Translations under genes and position numbers: made by a program
In this document: positions 17,134 through 25,757 of the stretch, one piece after another
How positions within the stretch are numbered: position 1 is the first letter of the stretch
Layout: every line of letters starts with the position of its first letter
Assembly (NCBI GenBank): GCA_030583925.1
Contig: CP129482.1
Span: forward strand, 620,001-684,000
Length of the DNA: 64,000 nt
Source: Anaerolineales bacterium
Lineage (GTDB): Bacteria > Chloroflexota > Anaerolineae > Anaerolineales > Villigracilaceae
Direction: 5' to 3'
The notes under the pieces: model-generated
What the model was told of the DNA's origin: nothing
Seen by the model: the letters and a program-made list of their open reading frames with translations, nothing else
Database searches by the model: none

Positions 17134-17724
17134 ATGAAAGCCTTCCTGGAAATCACCATCTCAATTGGAGGCGGTCACGAATTGGATCGCGCAGGATTGT
17201 CGGCATTGATCGCCAGCCTGCCGGGGTTGCGCGTCGTCTCATTGGATTCAACTCCCCCACCGCAAGTTTTAGTCTGGGATGCACGAACGGACTTGAACGC
17301 GTTGGCGTCTGTTTCGCAGGAAACCGCCATCCTACTCCTTGTCGAAAACTCGGGATTGGATTTGCTTCCAGAAACGGTAACAGGTTTGTTGTCCAGGGAT
17401 GAAACGCCTGCGGCTCTCGGTACTGCCATCCGCCAGGTGGCGCGCGGCGAGCAATATCTCAGCCCTGCTTTGGCTGTTGAATTCCTGCAAAAAAGCCGGG
17501 AAAAATCATCGCTCACCGAATCCCAGAATTCATACCTTGAGTCTCTTTCCAACCGCGAACGTGAAATTCTCGACCTGCTCTCGCAGGGGCTGAGCAATAA
17601 GACCATTGCGTCGCAGCTGTATCTCAGTGTTCGTACGGTGGAGGGACACCTGGCAAATATTTACTTGCGGCTGGGTGTGCATTCACGCACTGAAGCCATG
17701 CTGATCGCTGTGAAAGATAAGTAG
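17134..17724 (+). CDS. LuxR/NarL-type regulator with a degenerate receiver domain
   Basis: A 196-residue protein from ATG 17134 with a receiver-like N-terminal domain and a C-terminal LuxR helix-turn-helix (LSNREREILDLLSQGLSNKT and VRTVEGHLANIYLRLGV). In a normal receiver the first strand is followed by an acidic pair; here that place reads GGGH, so phosphorylation by a kinase is doubtful, although an Asp remains in VLVWDAR. TTG 17095 is an alternative start. It is divergent from the ccm operon and lies inside the class II regulon, which makes it one candidate for the regulator of that promoter class. Confidence 0.75.
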   Translation: MKAFLEITISIGGGHELDRAGLSALIASLPGLRVVSLDSTPPPQVLVWDARTDLNALASVSQETAILLLVENSGLDLLPETVTGLLSRDETPAALGTAIRQVARGEQYLSPALAVEFLQKSREKSSLTESQNSYLESLSNREREILDLLSQGLSNKTIASQLYLSVRTVEGHLANIYLRLGVHSRTEAMLIAVKDK

Positions 17725-17769
17725 TTTTACGCTTACGGCTTTTGGAATTTTGGAATATCCTTTTTGAAC

Positions 17770-18384
17770 ATGAATCCTTCTTCTCGAACCCGTCTCGCCA
17801 TTCTAGGCACTGTTTCTGAAATTCACCGGCAGCCCATCAGTTACGATCTGGATTGTTTGCAGAGGGTCGTGTCTGATGTTTCGCCCGATTTGCTGTGCGC
17901 TGAAATCACCACAGATGCGTGGGAGCGTGAAGACTTTTCGCACGCCTCGCTGGAGGTCCGCGAAGCGCTGACGCCTGTGATCGCTTCGACGGATGTTGTG
18001 CTCATCCCGATCTCCCCAAGCTTGGAACGATATACGGATTTCACACCTGATTCTGGCTGGAGACGCCGCCTCGTGCGGACCTTCGACCGGCTTCTGCGCT
18101 GGGGACAGATCCAGGCTGACAACGTGCAGGCGGTCAACGGAACGTGGTTTGAAACATTTTGTCATACAGTGTGTTGGTTCACCGAGGCGCTATGGACTGC
18201 GAAGGATCGCGCTGCGTGGGAGAAACAGAATGAAGAGATGGTCGCAAACATCATTCACGCGGTGAAAAGAGATGGTGGGCGCCGTGTGCTGGTGGTCGTG
18301 CAATGCCAGCGTGTGCATCGTTTGATTTCACTATTGCGCGCTCATGAGGATCTCTTGAAACTTGTAGAATATCAGGATCTGTAA
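17770..18384 (+). CDS. Unknown cytoplasmic protein
   Basis: A 204-residue soluble protein. The start (RLAILGTVSEIHRQPISYDL) followed by SPDLLCAEIT resembles the opening of TraB/ChaN-type proteins, but no catalytic motif can be confirmed. It lies 45 bp behind the LuxR-type gene and 11 bp before the LysM/M23 gene, so the three are probably one operon. Function unknown. Confidence 0.5.
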   Translation: MNPSSRTRLAILGTVSEIHRQPISYDLDCLQRVVSDVSPDLLCAEITTDAWEREDFSHASLEVREALTPVIASTDVVLIPISPSLERYTDFTPDSGWRRRLVRTFDRLLRWGQIQADNVQAVNGTWFETFCHTVCWFTEALWTAKDRAAWEKQNEEMVANIIHAVKRDGGRRVLVVVQCQRVHRLISLLRAHEDLLKLVEYQDL

Positions 18385-18395
18385 GAAGAGACACG

Positions 18396-19748
18396 ATGAA
18401 ATCATTCAAACGGATATTCGTTGCTTCCATCATCCTTCTTTCGCTGGTCCTCTACCTGCCAGTATCAGCCCAAGGTGAGGATGAAGCGTACTACATCGTG
18501 CAGGAAGGCGATTCACTGTGGAATATTGCAACGCGATTTGGAGTGACTCTGGAAGACTTGCAACGAGCAAATAACATTACCGATCCAAGTCAAGTGGGAA
18601 TTGGGGCGCGTTTGATCATACCTGGGTTGCAAGGTGTAAGCGGAGAGTTGGATACGATCACGGTTGCATACGGAGACACACTTCGCAATTTGAGCCGTCG
18701 TTCCGGAGTTTCTGAACAGGCACTGGCGCGGTTGAATCGCCTGGTCAGTCCGAGCGAGGTGTATGCAGGGGGGACGTTCATTGTCCCGAAAAGAAATAAC
18801 CAGGAAATACTGACTGCGGAAATTTCCTCTATGGCAACCAGCCAATCCCTGCTGGAGTTGGCTGTGTTGCGCGGTGAAAATCCGTGGCAGACCGCCGTTG
18901 AAAACAATCTTTCAGATACATGGTCTTTGGTGCCGACGCCTTTCACAGAAGCAGTCACAGAGGTCGAGGTGGATCCACTGTTGATGGTTCAGGGAGGGAC
19001 AACTGTCCTCAAAGTCCATGCGTCACAAGGTATTACATTTCGCGGCTCAATGGCTGATCGTGTACTGAACTTTTTCCCACAAGGTGATGGGTATGTTGCT
19101 TTGCAGGGCATCCATGCCATGACCCCGCCCGGTCCTTATCCTTTGGTATTGGAAGGTGAATTGCCCAATGGAAAGTCTTTTGCCTTTTCACAAAACATAA
19201 TCATTCAAGACGCGAACTTTCCCTTTGACCCCAGCCTGGTCGTTGACCCAGTCACCATAGATCCGGTTGTCACAGAACCTGAACAGGAACTGTGGGAGTC
19301 TTTGGGTAAACCGGTTACTCCTGAAAAAATGTGGGATGGAATATTTGCAAGTCCTGTTCCGACTGACTTCAAGGATTGTTGGACTTCGTTTTTTGGCACC
19401 CGCCGCTCATACAATGGCGGCACGTATAATTTTTTCCACAGCGGTTTGGATTTCTGCGGCAGGGTTGGGACGGAACTTTACGCAGTTGCTCCCGGTAGAG
19501 TCGTGTACGTGGATATGCTGACTGTGCGCGGCGGGGTGGTTGTCATCGATCACGGTTGGGGCGTTTATACGGCTTATGATCATCTATCGGAATTTCTGAT
19601 TCAAGTTGGGGACATGGTTCAACCTGGACAGGTGATCGGGTTGGGTGGATCCACAGGGCGAAGCACGGGTCCACATTTACACTGGGAGGTATGGGTCGGC
19701 GGCGTGCAAGTCAACCCGGTGGACTGGCTGGCACGCGCCTATCCGTGA
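18396..19748 (+). CDS. Secreted LysM/M23 peptidase
   Basis: A 450-residue exported protein: signal peptide (about 1-26, ending VSAQG), two LysM domains (YYIVQEGDSLWNIATRFGV and ITVAYGDTLRNLSRRSGV), a long middle region and a C-terminal M23/LytM domain with HSGLDF and HLHWEVW zinc-ligand motifs. LysM binds peptidoglycan and M23 cleaves its peptide bridges or regulates such cleavage. The class II promoter copy d begins immediately after the stop codon. Confidence 0.88.
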   Translation: MKSFKRIFVASIILLSLVLYLPVSAQGEDEAYYIVQEGDSLWNIATRFGVTLEDLQRANNITDPSQVGIGARLIIPGLQGVSGELDTITVAYGDTLRNLSRRSGVSEQALARLNRLVSPSEVYAGGTFIVPKRNNQEILTAEISSMATSQSLLELAVLRGENPWQTAVENNLSDTWSLVPTPFTEAVTEVEVDPLLMVQGGTTVLKVHASQGITFRGSMADRVLNFFPQGDGYVALQGIHAMTPPGPYPLVLEGELPNGKSFAFSQNIIIQDANFPFDPSLVVDPVTIDPVVTEPEQELWESLGKPVTPEKMWDGIFASPVPTDFKDCWTSFFGTRRSYNGGTYNFFHSGLDFCGRVGTELYAVAPGRVVYVDMLTVRGGVVVIDHGWGVYTAYDHLSEFLIQVGDMVQPGQVIGLGGSTGRSTGPHLHWEVWVGGVQVNPVDWLARAYP

Positions 19749-19816
19749 TAGGCAAAAGCGCCTAACCGGAGACAGGCAAAACAGCGCTTCATTCTCCCCC
19801 GTGAATTCCATACAAT
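19749..19816 (+). promoter_or_regulatory. Class II promoter (copy d)
   Basis: TAGGCA-AAAG-CGCCTA (19749-19764), 18 bp, AGCGCT (19783-19788), 22 bp, TACAAT (19811-19816). It closely resembles copy a over about 50 bases, although the neighbouring genes are unrelated. Confidence 0.62.
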
Positions 19817-19874
19817 CCAGTACAAGCCTGCTTCCCTCCATACGGGATTCAACTTTCCATACAAGAAGGATTTC

Positions 19875-20552
19875 ATGTCGAACCGTTTGACCAAACCCCT
19901 GCAACTTATCCTCATCCTGCTCATTCCAGTCGTGATCGTCCTTACTGCGGCGCGCTTTCTGGCTACAGACCAGTTTCTTGCTTTTGAATATGGCAGGGCT
20001 GGTTTTCCGCCTGACTCCTTTGGATTCACTGTGCGACAACGGTTTGTCCTGGCTTCGACGAATGTCCATTATGTGCTCGCTCATCTTCCCGATGATGAAC
20101 TCGCAAAACAAACCCAGGATGGCGTGGCTGTCTACAATCGGCGCGAGGTGACTCACATGGCGGATGTGCGCGCTGTGTTTCAATCCGTCATGCAGATATG
20201 GTGGGGCGTCATAATTCTATCCATCCTGACAGGCTTGATCCTTTCGTGGAAGGGGAGGCGAAAGGAACTCGCTTCTGCAATTCGATCAGGTGGCGCACTG
20301 ACAGTAATCCTGATCGGTTCCATCGCCCTGCTGGCCCTCCTTGCCTGGCAGACCTGGTTTGAAAATTTTCATCTTCTCTTCTTCAAGCCGGGTTCGTGGC
20401 TGTTTTCCTATTCGGACACACTCATTCGCCTCTTCCCACTCCAATTCTGGATGGATGCGACCTTCACGATCTCTGCAATCAGTTTGATTGGGGGATTCTT
20501 ACTGGCTTTCATTGGCTGGCACTGGAAACGGTCACAACGATCGTACACCTAA
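19875..20552 (+). CDS. DUF1461-type integral membrane protein
   Basis: A 225-residue membrane protein with four helices (about 9-28, 105-122, 138-158, 195-215) and a large extracytoplasmic loop (about 30-100). FHLLFFKPGSW and DTLIRLFPLQFWMD match the conserved block of DUF1461 (TIGR01906). Function unknown in the family. It is alone behind class II promoter copy d. Confidence 0.8.
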   Translation: MSNRLTKPLQLILILLIPVVIVLTAARFLATDQFLAFEYGRAGFPPDSFGFTVRQRFVLASTNVHYVLAHLPDDELAKQTQDGVAVYNRREVTHMADVRAVFQSVMQIWWGVIILSILTGLILSWKGRRKELASAIRSGGALTVILIGSIALLALLAWQTWFENFHLLFFKPGSWLFSYSDTLIRLFPLQFWMDATFTISAISLIGGFLLAFIGWHWKRSQRSYT

Positions 20553-20588
20553 TGGAATTCAGTAAGGTTGGGATAGTGGGCCAAGTCC

Positions 20589-21715
20589 TTATTCGAATAC
20601 GCTTACTCCCACATTATCCTTGTCCTGCTTCGCGCGCTGGCTGAACCAGTGTCGAAGGATCGGATTCGGGCGGATGAACAACGCATTGATCACGATGGGA
20701 CCCGCCACGCCGATCAGGAAGGAAATCCAATAGGACAACTGCAGGTTGTCCGTGAGTCTCATGATCTTTTGACCCCAATAATCCTGAATGGGCACTTGAA
20801 ACACAAGGATGACAAGGGATGCCTGTCCGATGTACTTGAACAGGGAGGGTAGCCAGCCCACTCGTTCCATCTGTTTCGAGACGGCGAGGATGAACAGGAT
20901 TCCCAATAATGCTTCCAACGTATTGATGGGCAGGGACTCAAACAAGCGGGTATTGAAATCAATCGTCGCGGGGAAATACCAGACGAGGAATAATAATGTC
21001 AACCCAGAAATGAATAACGTAAATGAATGTCCCAGGCTGAAATCATTTCGTATCTTGTTTAGCTCATACCCCAAGATGAAAAGAAACCGCTGACGAATAC
21101 GAGATCCAGGCTGAAAGGTAAACCAAAAACTGTAAATCCCCTGCCCAATATATCTGGCTCGAACGGCCAAAAAAGGGTGATGCCTAACACGCCACCGATG
21201 AACAAAACGGACAGGATCACCCAGCGCAGTGGAAAGAGACCTCTTCGGTAAACTGCCTGAAAAAAGAAGTAAGCAAACAGACTCACCACGAACAAGTGCG
21301 GCAGGAACCACAACTGTACCCAATCCAGATAATGCCCGTTGCCATACAAGGCTTTGATGAGGCGGCGGCTGGCTTGCGGGATACCCACGTTCGAAAAGGA
21401 TATGCTCGCGAAGTAAATGAACAAGATCATGAACAGGAACGGCTTGAGCACCCGGTTGAAGCGATGACGGGCATACATCAAAAATGGCAGATCAGGCTTG
21501 AAAAACATGCCGGACATGAAAAAGAACATTGGCATGTGAAACGAATAGATCAACTTGTGGGCGAAGGGGGAAATCAGCGCGAAGTCATTATGTCCCATCA
21601 CAACCAATACAATACCGATCCCTTTGGCTATATCCACATAATCAATCCGTTTTATTGCGACAACAGTTTTGGAAATTGGTTTATTTATTTCCATTATTTG
21701 AGTCTCGTCTGTCAT
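20589..21715 (-). pseudogene. Acyltransferase family 3 membrane protein with a frameshift
   Basis: Two overlapping frames form one acyltransferase-3 protein. The first (from ATG 21715) starts with the family motif RIDYVDIAKGIGIVLVVMGH and FHMPMFFFMSG, then ends early at 21059. The rest, about 150 residues of further membrane helices ending at 20589, is in another frame. Adding one base in the A4 run at 21079-21082 (T4 on the coding strand) joins the frames to read VSGFFFILGYELNK. Either a real one-base deletion inactivated the gene, or the homopolymer was misread. The intact enzyme would O-acylate surface glycans or lipids. Confidence 0.78.
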
Positions 21716-21800
21716 GTAAATCCTTAATTGCGATATTTAGGTTTTACAAGTATATAAGTGCATCCATTACATCCAAAGTGTGATTCTGCTTGTTTCCATG

Positions 21801-21910
21801 TAGGCAATTCTGCTAATGGGTGGTTGGCTGCAGATAGGTAAGACAGGTGATTTTACCTATATTGACTGCGCCGATTTGCGCTGGTTATGGCTCTTGATGA
21901 GTGCTATCCT
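21801..21910 (+). promoter_or_regulatory. Class II promoter (copy e, degenerate) before the ABC exporter operon
   Basis: CAGGTG-ATTT-TACCTA (21844-21859), 17 bp, TGCGCT (21877-21882), 22 bp, TATCCT (21905-21910). A second inverted element TAGGCA-ATTC-TGCTAA lies upstream (21801-21816), and a wider palindrome ATAGGTAA ... TTACCTAT spans 21834-21860. Sequence match is weaker than in copies a, b and d, but the spacing is kept. Confidence 0.45.
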
Positions 21911-21941
21911 GAATGCATGAACAGACAAAAGGTTGAAGACC

Positions 21942-23042
21942 ATGTTCCTGGCTCGCCGTAATCTCTTTCAAGACAAGACACGTCTGATCCTTAGCATATG
22001 CGGGGTGGCGTTGGCAGTCATGTTGATCCTGGTGCTCAAAGGCTTTCTAGCCGGAATGAATCGCCAGATCACATCCTACATAGACCATGCCCCCGGTTCG
22101 ATTGTCGTAGCGCAGGAAGACGTGATTAACCTGCTCGGAGCAACTTCGCTCCTGCCAGGTGGGATCAGGCAAAAGACAGCTGCGATCCGCGGTGTGGACG
22201 AAGTGATTCCAATCCTGTCCCAATTCGTGATCCTGGATTTGCACGATACGAAACTGCCAGCCTATATGGTCGGATATGACATGGACCTTGGCGGCGGGCC
22301 CTGGGAATTGGCATCAGGACGCGAGCCCAATTCGAAGAGGGAGGTTGTTTTTGACATGGTTCTCGCAGATCAGCATGGGTTGAGACTTGGCGATGAAATT
22401 GAAATACTGGGCAGAAATTTCACCATTGTCGGCCTGTCAAAAGATACTACTTCCTGGATGACAAGTTACTTCTTTATCCGCAAGAAAGATGCGGAGGATT
22501 TACTGCTGGCTCCAGGTGCGACAAGCTTCCTTCTGCTCACGACATCCAACAGCGCTGACACTGGTAAAATCCTGGGCCAATTAAATGAAATGTTCGATGT
22601 CAACGCGCTTACCAGGCAGGAAATAGCAGCAAATGACCTTAAGTTGTACGCAGATATTTTCTCGGCGCCGCTAAAACTGATGGCGGGAATTGCCTTTCTA
22701 GTCGGGACGATGATCGTTGGGTTGATCATATACACCGCCACGGTCGAGCGTCAGCGTGAGTATGGCGTGATCAAAGCCGTTGGCGGGAAAAACAGTTTCC
22801 TCTATCAGGTTGTGCTGACCCAGGCATTTTTTGCATCCGTTGCCGGATCTTTGCTTGGAATCCTTCTGGCAAATGGCGCAGCCCAATGGATCATGTCTGC
22901 CCGCCCTCAGTTCCTAATCGTCTTTGATCCTTTGGATAGTGCCCAGGCGCTGCTTGCCGGTGTCCTCATGGCATTGATCGCATCCATCTTTCCAACGCGC
23001 GTGGTCGCCAATCTGGCACCGGCAGAGGTATTCCGAAAATGA
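21942..23042 (+). CDS. ABC transporter permease, FtsX/MacB type (1)
   Basis: A 366-residue permease with one N-terminal helix, a large periplasmic domain (about 40-240) and three C-terminal helices carrying the FtsX domain. It aligns well with the next gene from the very start (MFLARRNLFQDKTRLI against MIRLAYRNLFQSKARLI), which supports ATG 21942 over the in-frame TTG 21933; AAAGG precedes it. The stop overlaps the next start (ATGA). Such pairs work with a LolD/MacB-type ATPase to move lipoproteins, peptides or small molecules in the envelope. Confidence 0.87.
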   Translation: MFLARRNLFQDKTRLILSICGVALAVMLILVLKGFLAGMNRQITSYIDHAPGSIVVAQEDVINLLGATSLLPGGIRQKTAAIRGVDEVIPILSQFVILDLHDTKLPAYMVGYDMDLGGGPWELASGREPNSKREVVFDMVLADQHGLRLGDEIEILGRNFTIVGLSKDTTSWMTSYFFIRKKDAEDLLLAPGATSFLLLTTSNSADTGKILGQLNEMFDVNALTRQEIAANDLKLYADIFSAPLKLMAGIAFLVGTMIVGLIIYTATVERQREYGVIKAVGGKNSFLYQVVLTQAFFASVAGSLLGILLANGAAQWIMSARPQFLIVFDPLDSAQALLAGVLMALIASIFPTRVVANLAPAEVFRK

Positions 23043-24151
23043 TCCGTCTGGCTTATCGCAATCTATTTCAAAGCAAGGCTCGCCTGATAATATCGGTTGG
23101 GGGCGTTGCGCTTGCCCTGCTCCTGATCCTTTCTCTTGATGCTGTCTTTTTGGGAGTCGAGCGTCAGATCACAGCCTATATTGATAACAGCGGCGCGGAC
23201 ATTTGGGTCTCGCAGCAGGGCGTATTCAACATGCACATGGCCTCCTCATCGTTAACGGAGTCCGTTGCAAGAAAAGTGAAGTCTGTACCGGGCGTTGACT
23301 CGGTGACACCGATCCTTTACCTGACAAACAATATCGTGGCAGGTGATGAACAAAACCTGGCATACATCATTGGATTGCCGGAAGATGCTAGGCTTGGTGG
23401 TCCGTGGATGGTTTCGTCCGGTCGCGGTTTACCCGGCAAAGGCGAAGCAGTTATGGATCGAGGTGTGGCAAAGAAATCCGATGTTTCTATAGGCGATGAA
23501 GTAAAGATCCTTGGCGGGGAGTTTGAAATCGTCGGTCTTTCTGAAGGTACCACCAGCCTGGTCAATACGATGGCATTCATATCGACGGCAGATTTTGAAG
23601 AACTGAGGGGCAGTTATGACACAGTCAGTTTCCTATTGGTAAAAGTAGATGAGGGCGAATCCCCGGCCTTGATTGCCGCACGGATCGAAGCGCAGGTCAG
23701 GGATGTCACTGCACAGGCAAGAGATGTCTTCGCCTCACAGGAACGCGAGGTGGTCAAGGATATGAGCACCGACGTTATTACCATCATGAATCTGATCGGG
23801 TTCATGATCGGCTTGGCGGTCATGGCATTGACCGTCTACACATCCACGCTGTCGCGTAGACGGGAGTATGGCATGTTGAAAGCGCTGGGGGCGCGCAACG
23901 CTGATCTCTATCTAACGGTGCTGGCACAAGCGTTTTTAAGCGTCACCCTGGGCTTTCTATTTGGATCAATAATCACAGTTCTGCTGTCCCTGGTGATCCC
24001 AAGGTTCGGATCGAATCTTGCGCTGGAGATCAGCCTTATTTCACTGCTCAAGGTGGGTGCCGCTTCAGTAGTGATCGCTGGGATGGCAGCGATGATCCCG
24101 ATCAAACAAATTGCCGGTTTGGATCCGGCGATGGTATTTCGAGGCAGGTAA
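23039..24151 (+). CDS. ABC transporter permease, FtsX/MacB type (2)
   Basis: A 370-residue paralogue of the preceding permease with the same layout: N-terminal helix, periplasmic domain, three C-terminal FtsX helices (SRRREYGMLKALGARNADLY lies in the conserved cytoplasmic loop). The two differ enough to be the halves of a heterodimer. ATGA overlap upstream and 2 bp to the ATPase gene show one operon. Confidence 0.87.
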   Translation: MIRLAYRNLFQSKARLIISVGGVALALLLILSLDAVFLGVERQITAYIDNSGADIWVSQQGVFNMHMASSSLTESVARKVKSVPGVDSVTPILYLTNNIVAGDEQNLAYIIGLPEDARLGGPWMVSSGRGLPGKGEAVMDRGVAKKSDVSIGDEVKILGGEFEIVGLSEGTTSLVNTMAFISTADFEELRGSYDTVSFLLVKVDEGESPALIAARIEAQVRDVTAQARDVFASQEREVVKDMSTDVITIMNLIGFMIGLAVMALTVYTSTLSRRREYGMLKALGARNADLYLTVLAQAFLSVTLGFLFGSIITVLLSLVIPRFGSNLALEISLISLLKVGAASVVIAGMAAMIPIKQIAGLDPAMVFRGR

Positions 24152-24153
24152 AA

Positions 24154-25002
24154 ATGACGACCCCTTTTAACAACGAAACTTTGCGGATTTCAAATATCAC
24201 CAAACGGTATGGCTCAGGTTCGACCGAAGTTACTGCCGTTCGTGACGTTTCTCTATCCGTTAATCCAGGTGAGATCGTGCTGATCATGGGACCTTCGGGT
24301 TCTGGTAAGACAACTTTACTGTCCATGTTGGGTGCTCTGCTAAAGCCAACGGATGGCACGATCCAGTTGAATGGCACAACCATTAGCGCGCTTGCAGAAA
24401 GCCGCCTGCCGGATATTCGTCTCAAACAATTCGGATTCATTTTTCAGGATTTCAACCTGCTCTCTGCGCTAACCACGTTGGAAAATGTCGCCCTCGTGGC
24501 GGAACTTGCGGGATCGAAAGCTGGTGAGGCGCGACGAAAAGCCGCTTCACTCTTGACTGAATTAGGGCTCGGCGAACGGCTGAATTTCCTCCCTGAAAAA
24601 TTGTCCGGCGGAGAAAAACAACGCGTCGCCATCGCCCGTGCCCTGGTCAACGACCCAAGCCTGATCCTGGCTGACGAGCCGACTGCCAATCTTGACTCGA
24701 AGATCGGTCATGAGATCATGCGCCTATTGCGGCGAATTGCCAAAGAGCACCCCGCAGAAGGCGGTGGGACAGGTGGACGCAGTGTCGTCATCGTCTCGCA
24801 TGACCAGCGCATCAAGGATATTGCTGATCGTGTGCTATGGCTCGAGGATGGGGAGTTCAAGGAAATGATGACGATGGCAATCGATCCTGTCTGTGGCATG
24901 TCCCTCGAACGGGAGAACGCAATCATCATGGAATGGCAGGGACAAACCTATTACTTCTGTGCCCGGGGTTGTCGGGATGAATTCCTGACCAAATCGAAAT
25001 AA
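24154..25002 (+). CDS. ABC transporter ATPase (LolD/MacB type) with a C-terminal YHS domain
   Basis: A 282-residue fusion. Residues 1-235 are a normal ATPase: Walker [11 protein letters not shown]-loop, signature [15 protein letters not shown], Walker B LILADEPT, and the switch His in IVSHD. The last 45 residues are a YHS domain ([23 protein letters not shown]), a small metal-binding module found on copper ATPases and other metal proteins. The fusion is in one uninterrupted frame. It suggests that the exporter senses or handles copper or another soft metal; direct evidence is lacking. Confidence 0.88.
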   Translation: MTTPFNNETLRISNITKRYGSGSTEVTAVRDVSLSVNPGEIVLIMGPSGSGKTTLLSMLGALLKPTDGTIQLNGTTISALAESRLPDIRLKQFGFIFQDFNLLSALTTLENVALVAELAGSKAGEARRKAASLLTELGLGERLNFLPEKLSGGEKQRVAIARALVNDPSLILADEPTANLDSKIGHEIMRLLRRIAKEHPAEGGGTGGRSVVIVSHDQRIKDIADRVLWLEDGEFKEMMTMAIDPVCGMSLERENAIIMEWQGQTYYFCARGCRDEFLTKSK

Positions 25003-25008
25003 TTCCCA

Positions 25009-25077
25009 TGCGCCATTTTGCCTATACATTCGATTGGCATTATGGCGGTAGCGATTTGTCTGTCAAATGGGTATTAT
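25009..25077 (+). promoter_or_regulatory. Class II promoter (copy f) before the methyltransferase gene
   Basis: TGCGCC-ATTT-TGCCTA (25009-25024), 19 bp, GGCGGT (25044-25049), 22 bp, TATTAT (25072-25077). The left half-site and the 19-bp spacer match copy c. The ATG lies only 9 bases after the -10, so the mRNA may be nearly leaderless. Confidence 0.5.
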
Positions 25078-25085
25078 TAACATCC

Positions 25086-25745
25086 ATGAACCAAAGTTCT
25101 TTCCATAAACTCGATCCAATTGCCACGGAAGAAACCAGGCAGCGCTACCAACGTCTCTCCCCGATTTATGATGCCATGGAGGGAGTTGCGGAGAGGCGTT
25201 ATCGCCCGTGGCGTGAGAAATTGTGGTCCATGGTTCCAGGCCTGCGCGTATTGGAAGTAGGCGTTGGCACGGGTAAAAATATTCCGTACTATCCGGCGGG
25301 CATTTCGATCATGGCAATCGACCTGACGCCTGGCATGCTGCGGCATGCGCAGGATCGTATGGACATTCTCAAGCTCCAATCCAAAGTTGAATTTCGTCTA
25401 TGTGACGTTCAACAATTGGACTTTCCAACAGCTGCGTTCGATTCAGCCGTCGCCACGTTTGTATTTTGTTCGGTGCCCGATCCCGTTCTTGGGTTGCGGG
25501 AATTGAAACGTGTTGTGAAACCTGGAGGCTATATACTTCTTCTCGAACACATGCGTTCACCAAATCCCGCCTTGGGGACAGCAATGGATTTTCTGAACCC
25601 TGTCGTTGTGCGAATGATGGGCGCGAATATCAATCGCAGGACGGTGGATAACGTCCGCCGTGCGGGATTGGAAATCGAGCAGATCGAGAATCTAGGAATG
25701 GGTGGTATCTTCAAGTTGATCAGGGCTCGCGTCCCTGTAGGATAA
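25086..25745 (+). CDS. Class I SAM-dependent methyltransferase
   Basis: A 219-residue soluble enzyme of the UbiE/PmtA type. The SAM site is VLEVGVGTGKNIPYYP, followed by MAIDLTPGML, a DVQQLDFP motif and the C-terminal LLEHMRSP strand. Likely acceptors are quinone precursors or phosphatidylethanolamine; the sequence does not decide. An in-frame ATG at 25008 would read through the class II promoter elements, so ATG 25086 is preferred although no ribosome site is visible. Confidence 0.82.
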   Translation: MNQSSFHKLDPIATEETRQRYQRLSPIYDAMEGVAERRYRPWREKLWSMVPGLRVLEVGVGTGKNIPYYPAGISIMAIDLTPGMLRHAQDRMDILKLQSKVEFRLCDVQQLDFPTAAFDSAVATFVFCSVPDPVLGLRELKRVVKPGGYILLLEHMRSPNPALGTAMDFLNPVVVRMMGANINRRTVDNVRRAGLEIEQIENLGMGGIFKLIRARVPVG

Positions 25746-25757
25746 TTTGAGCAAAAG

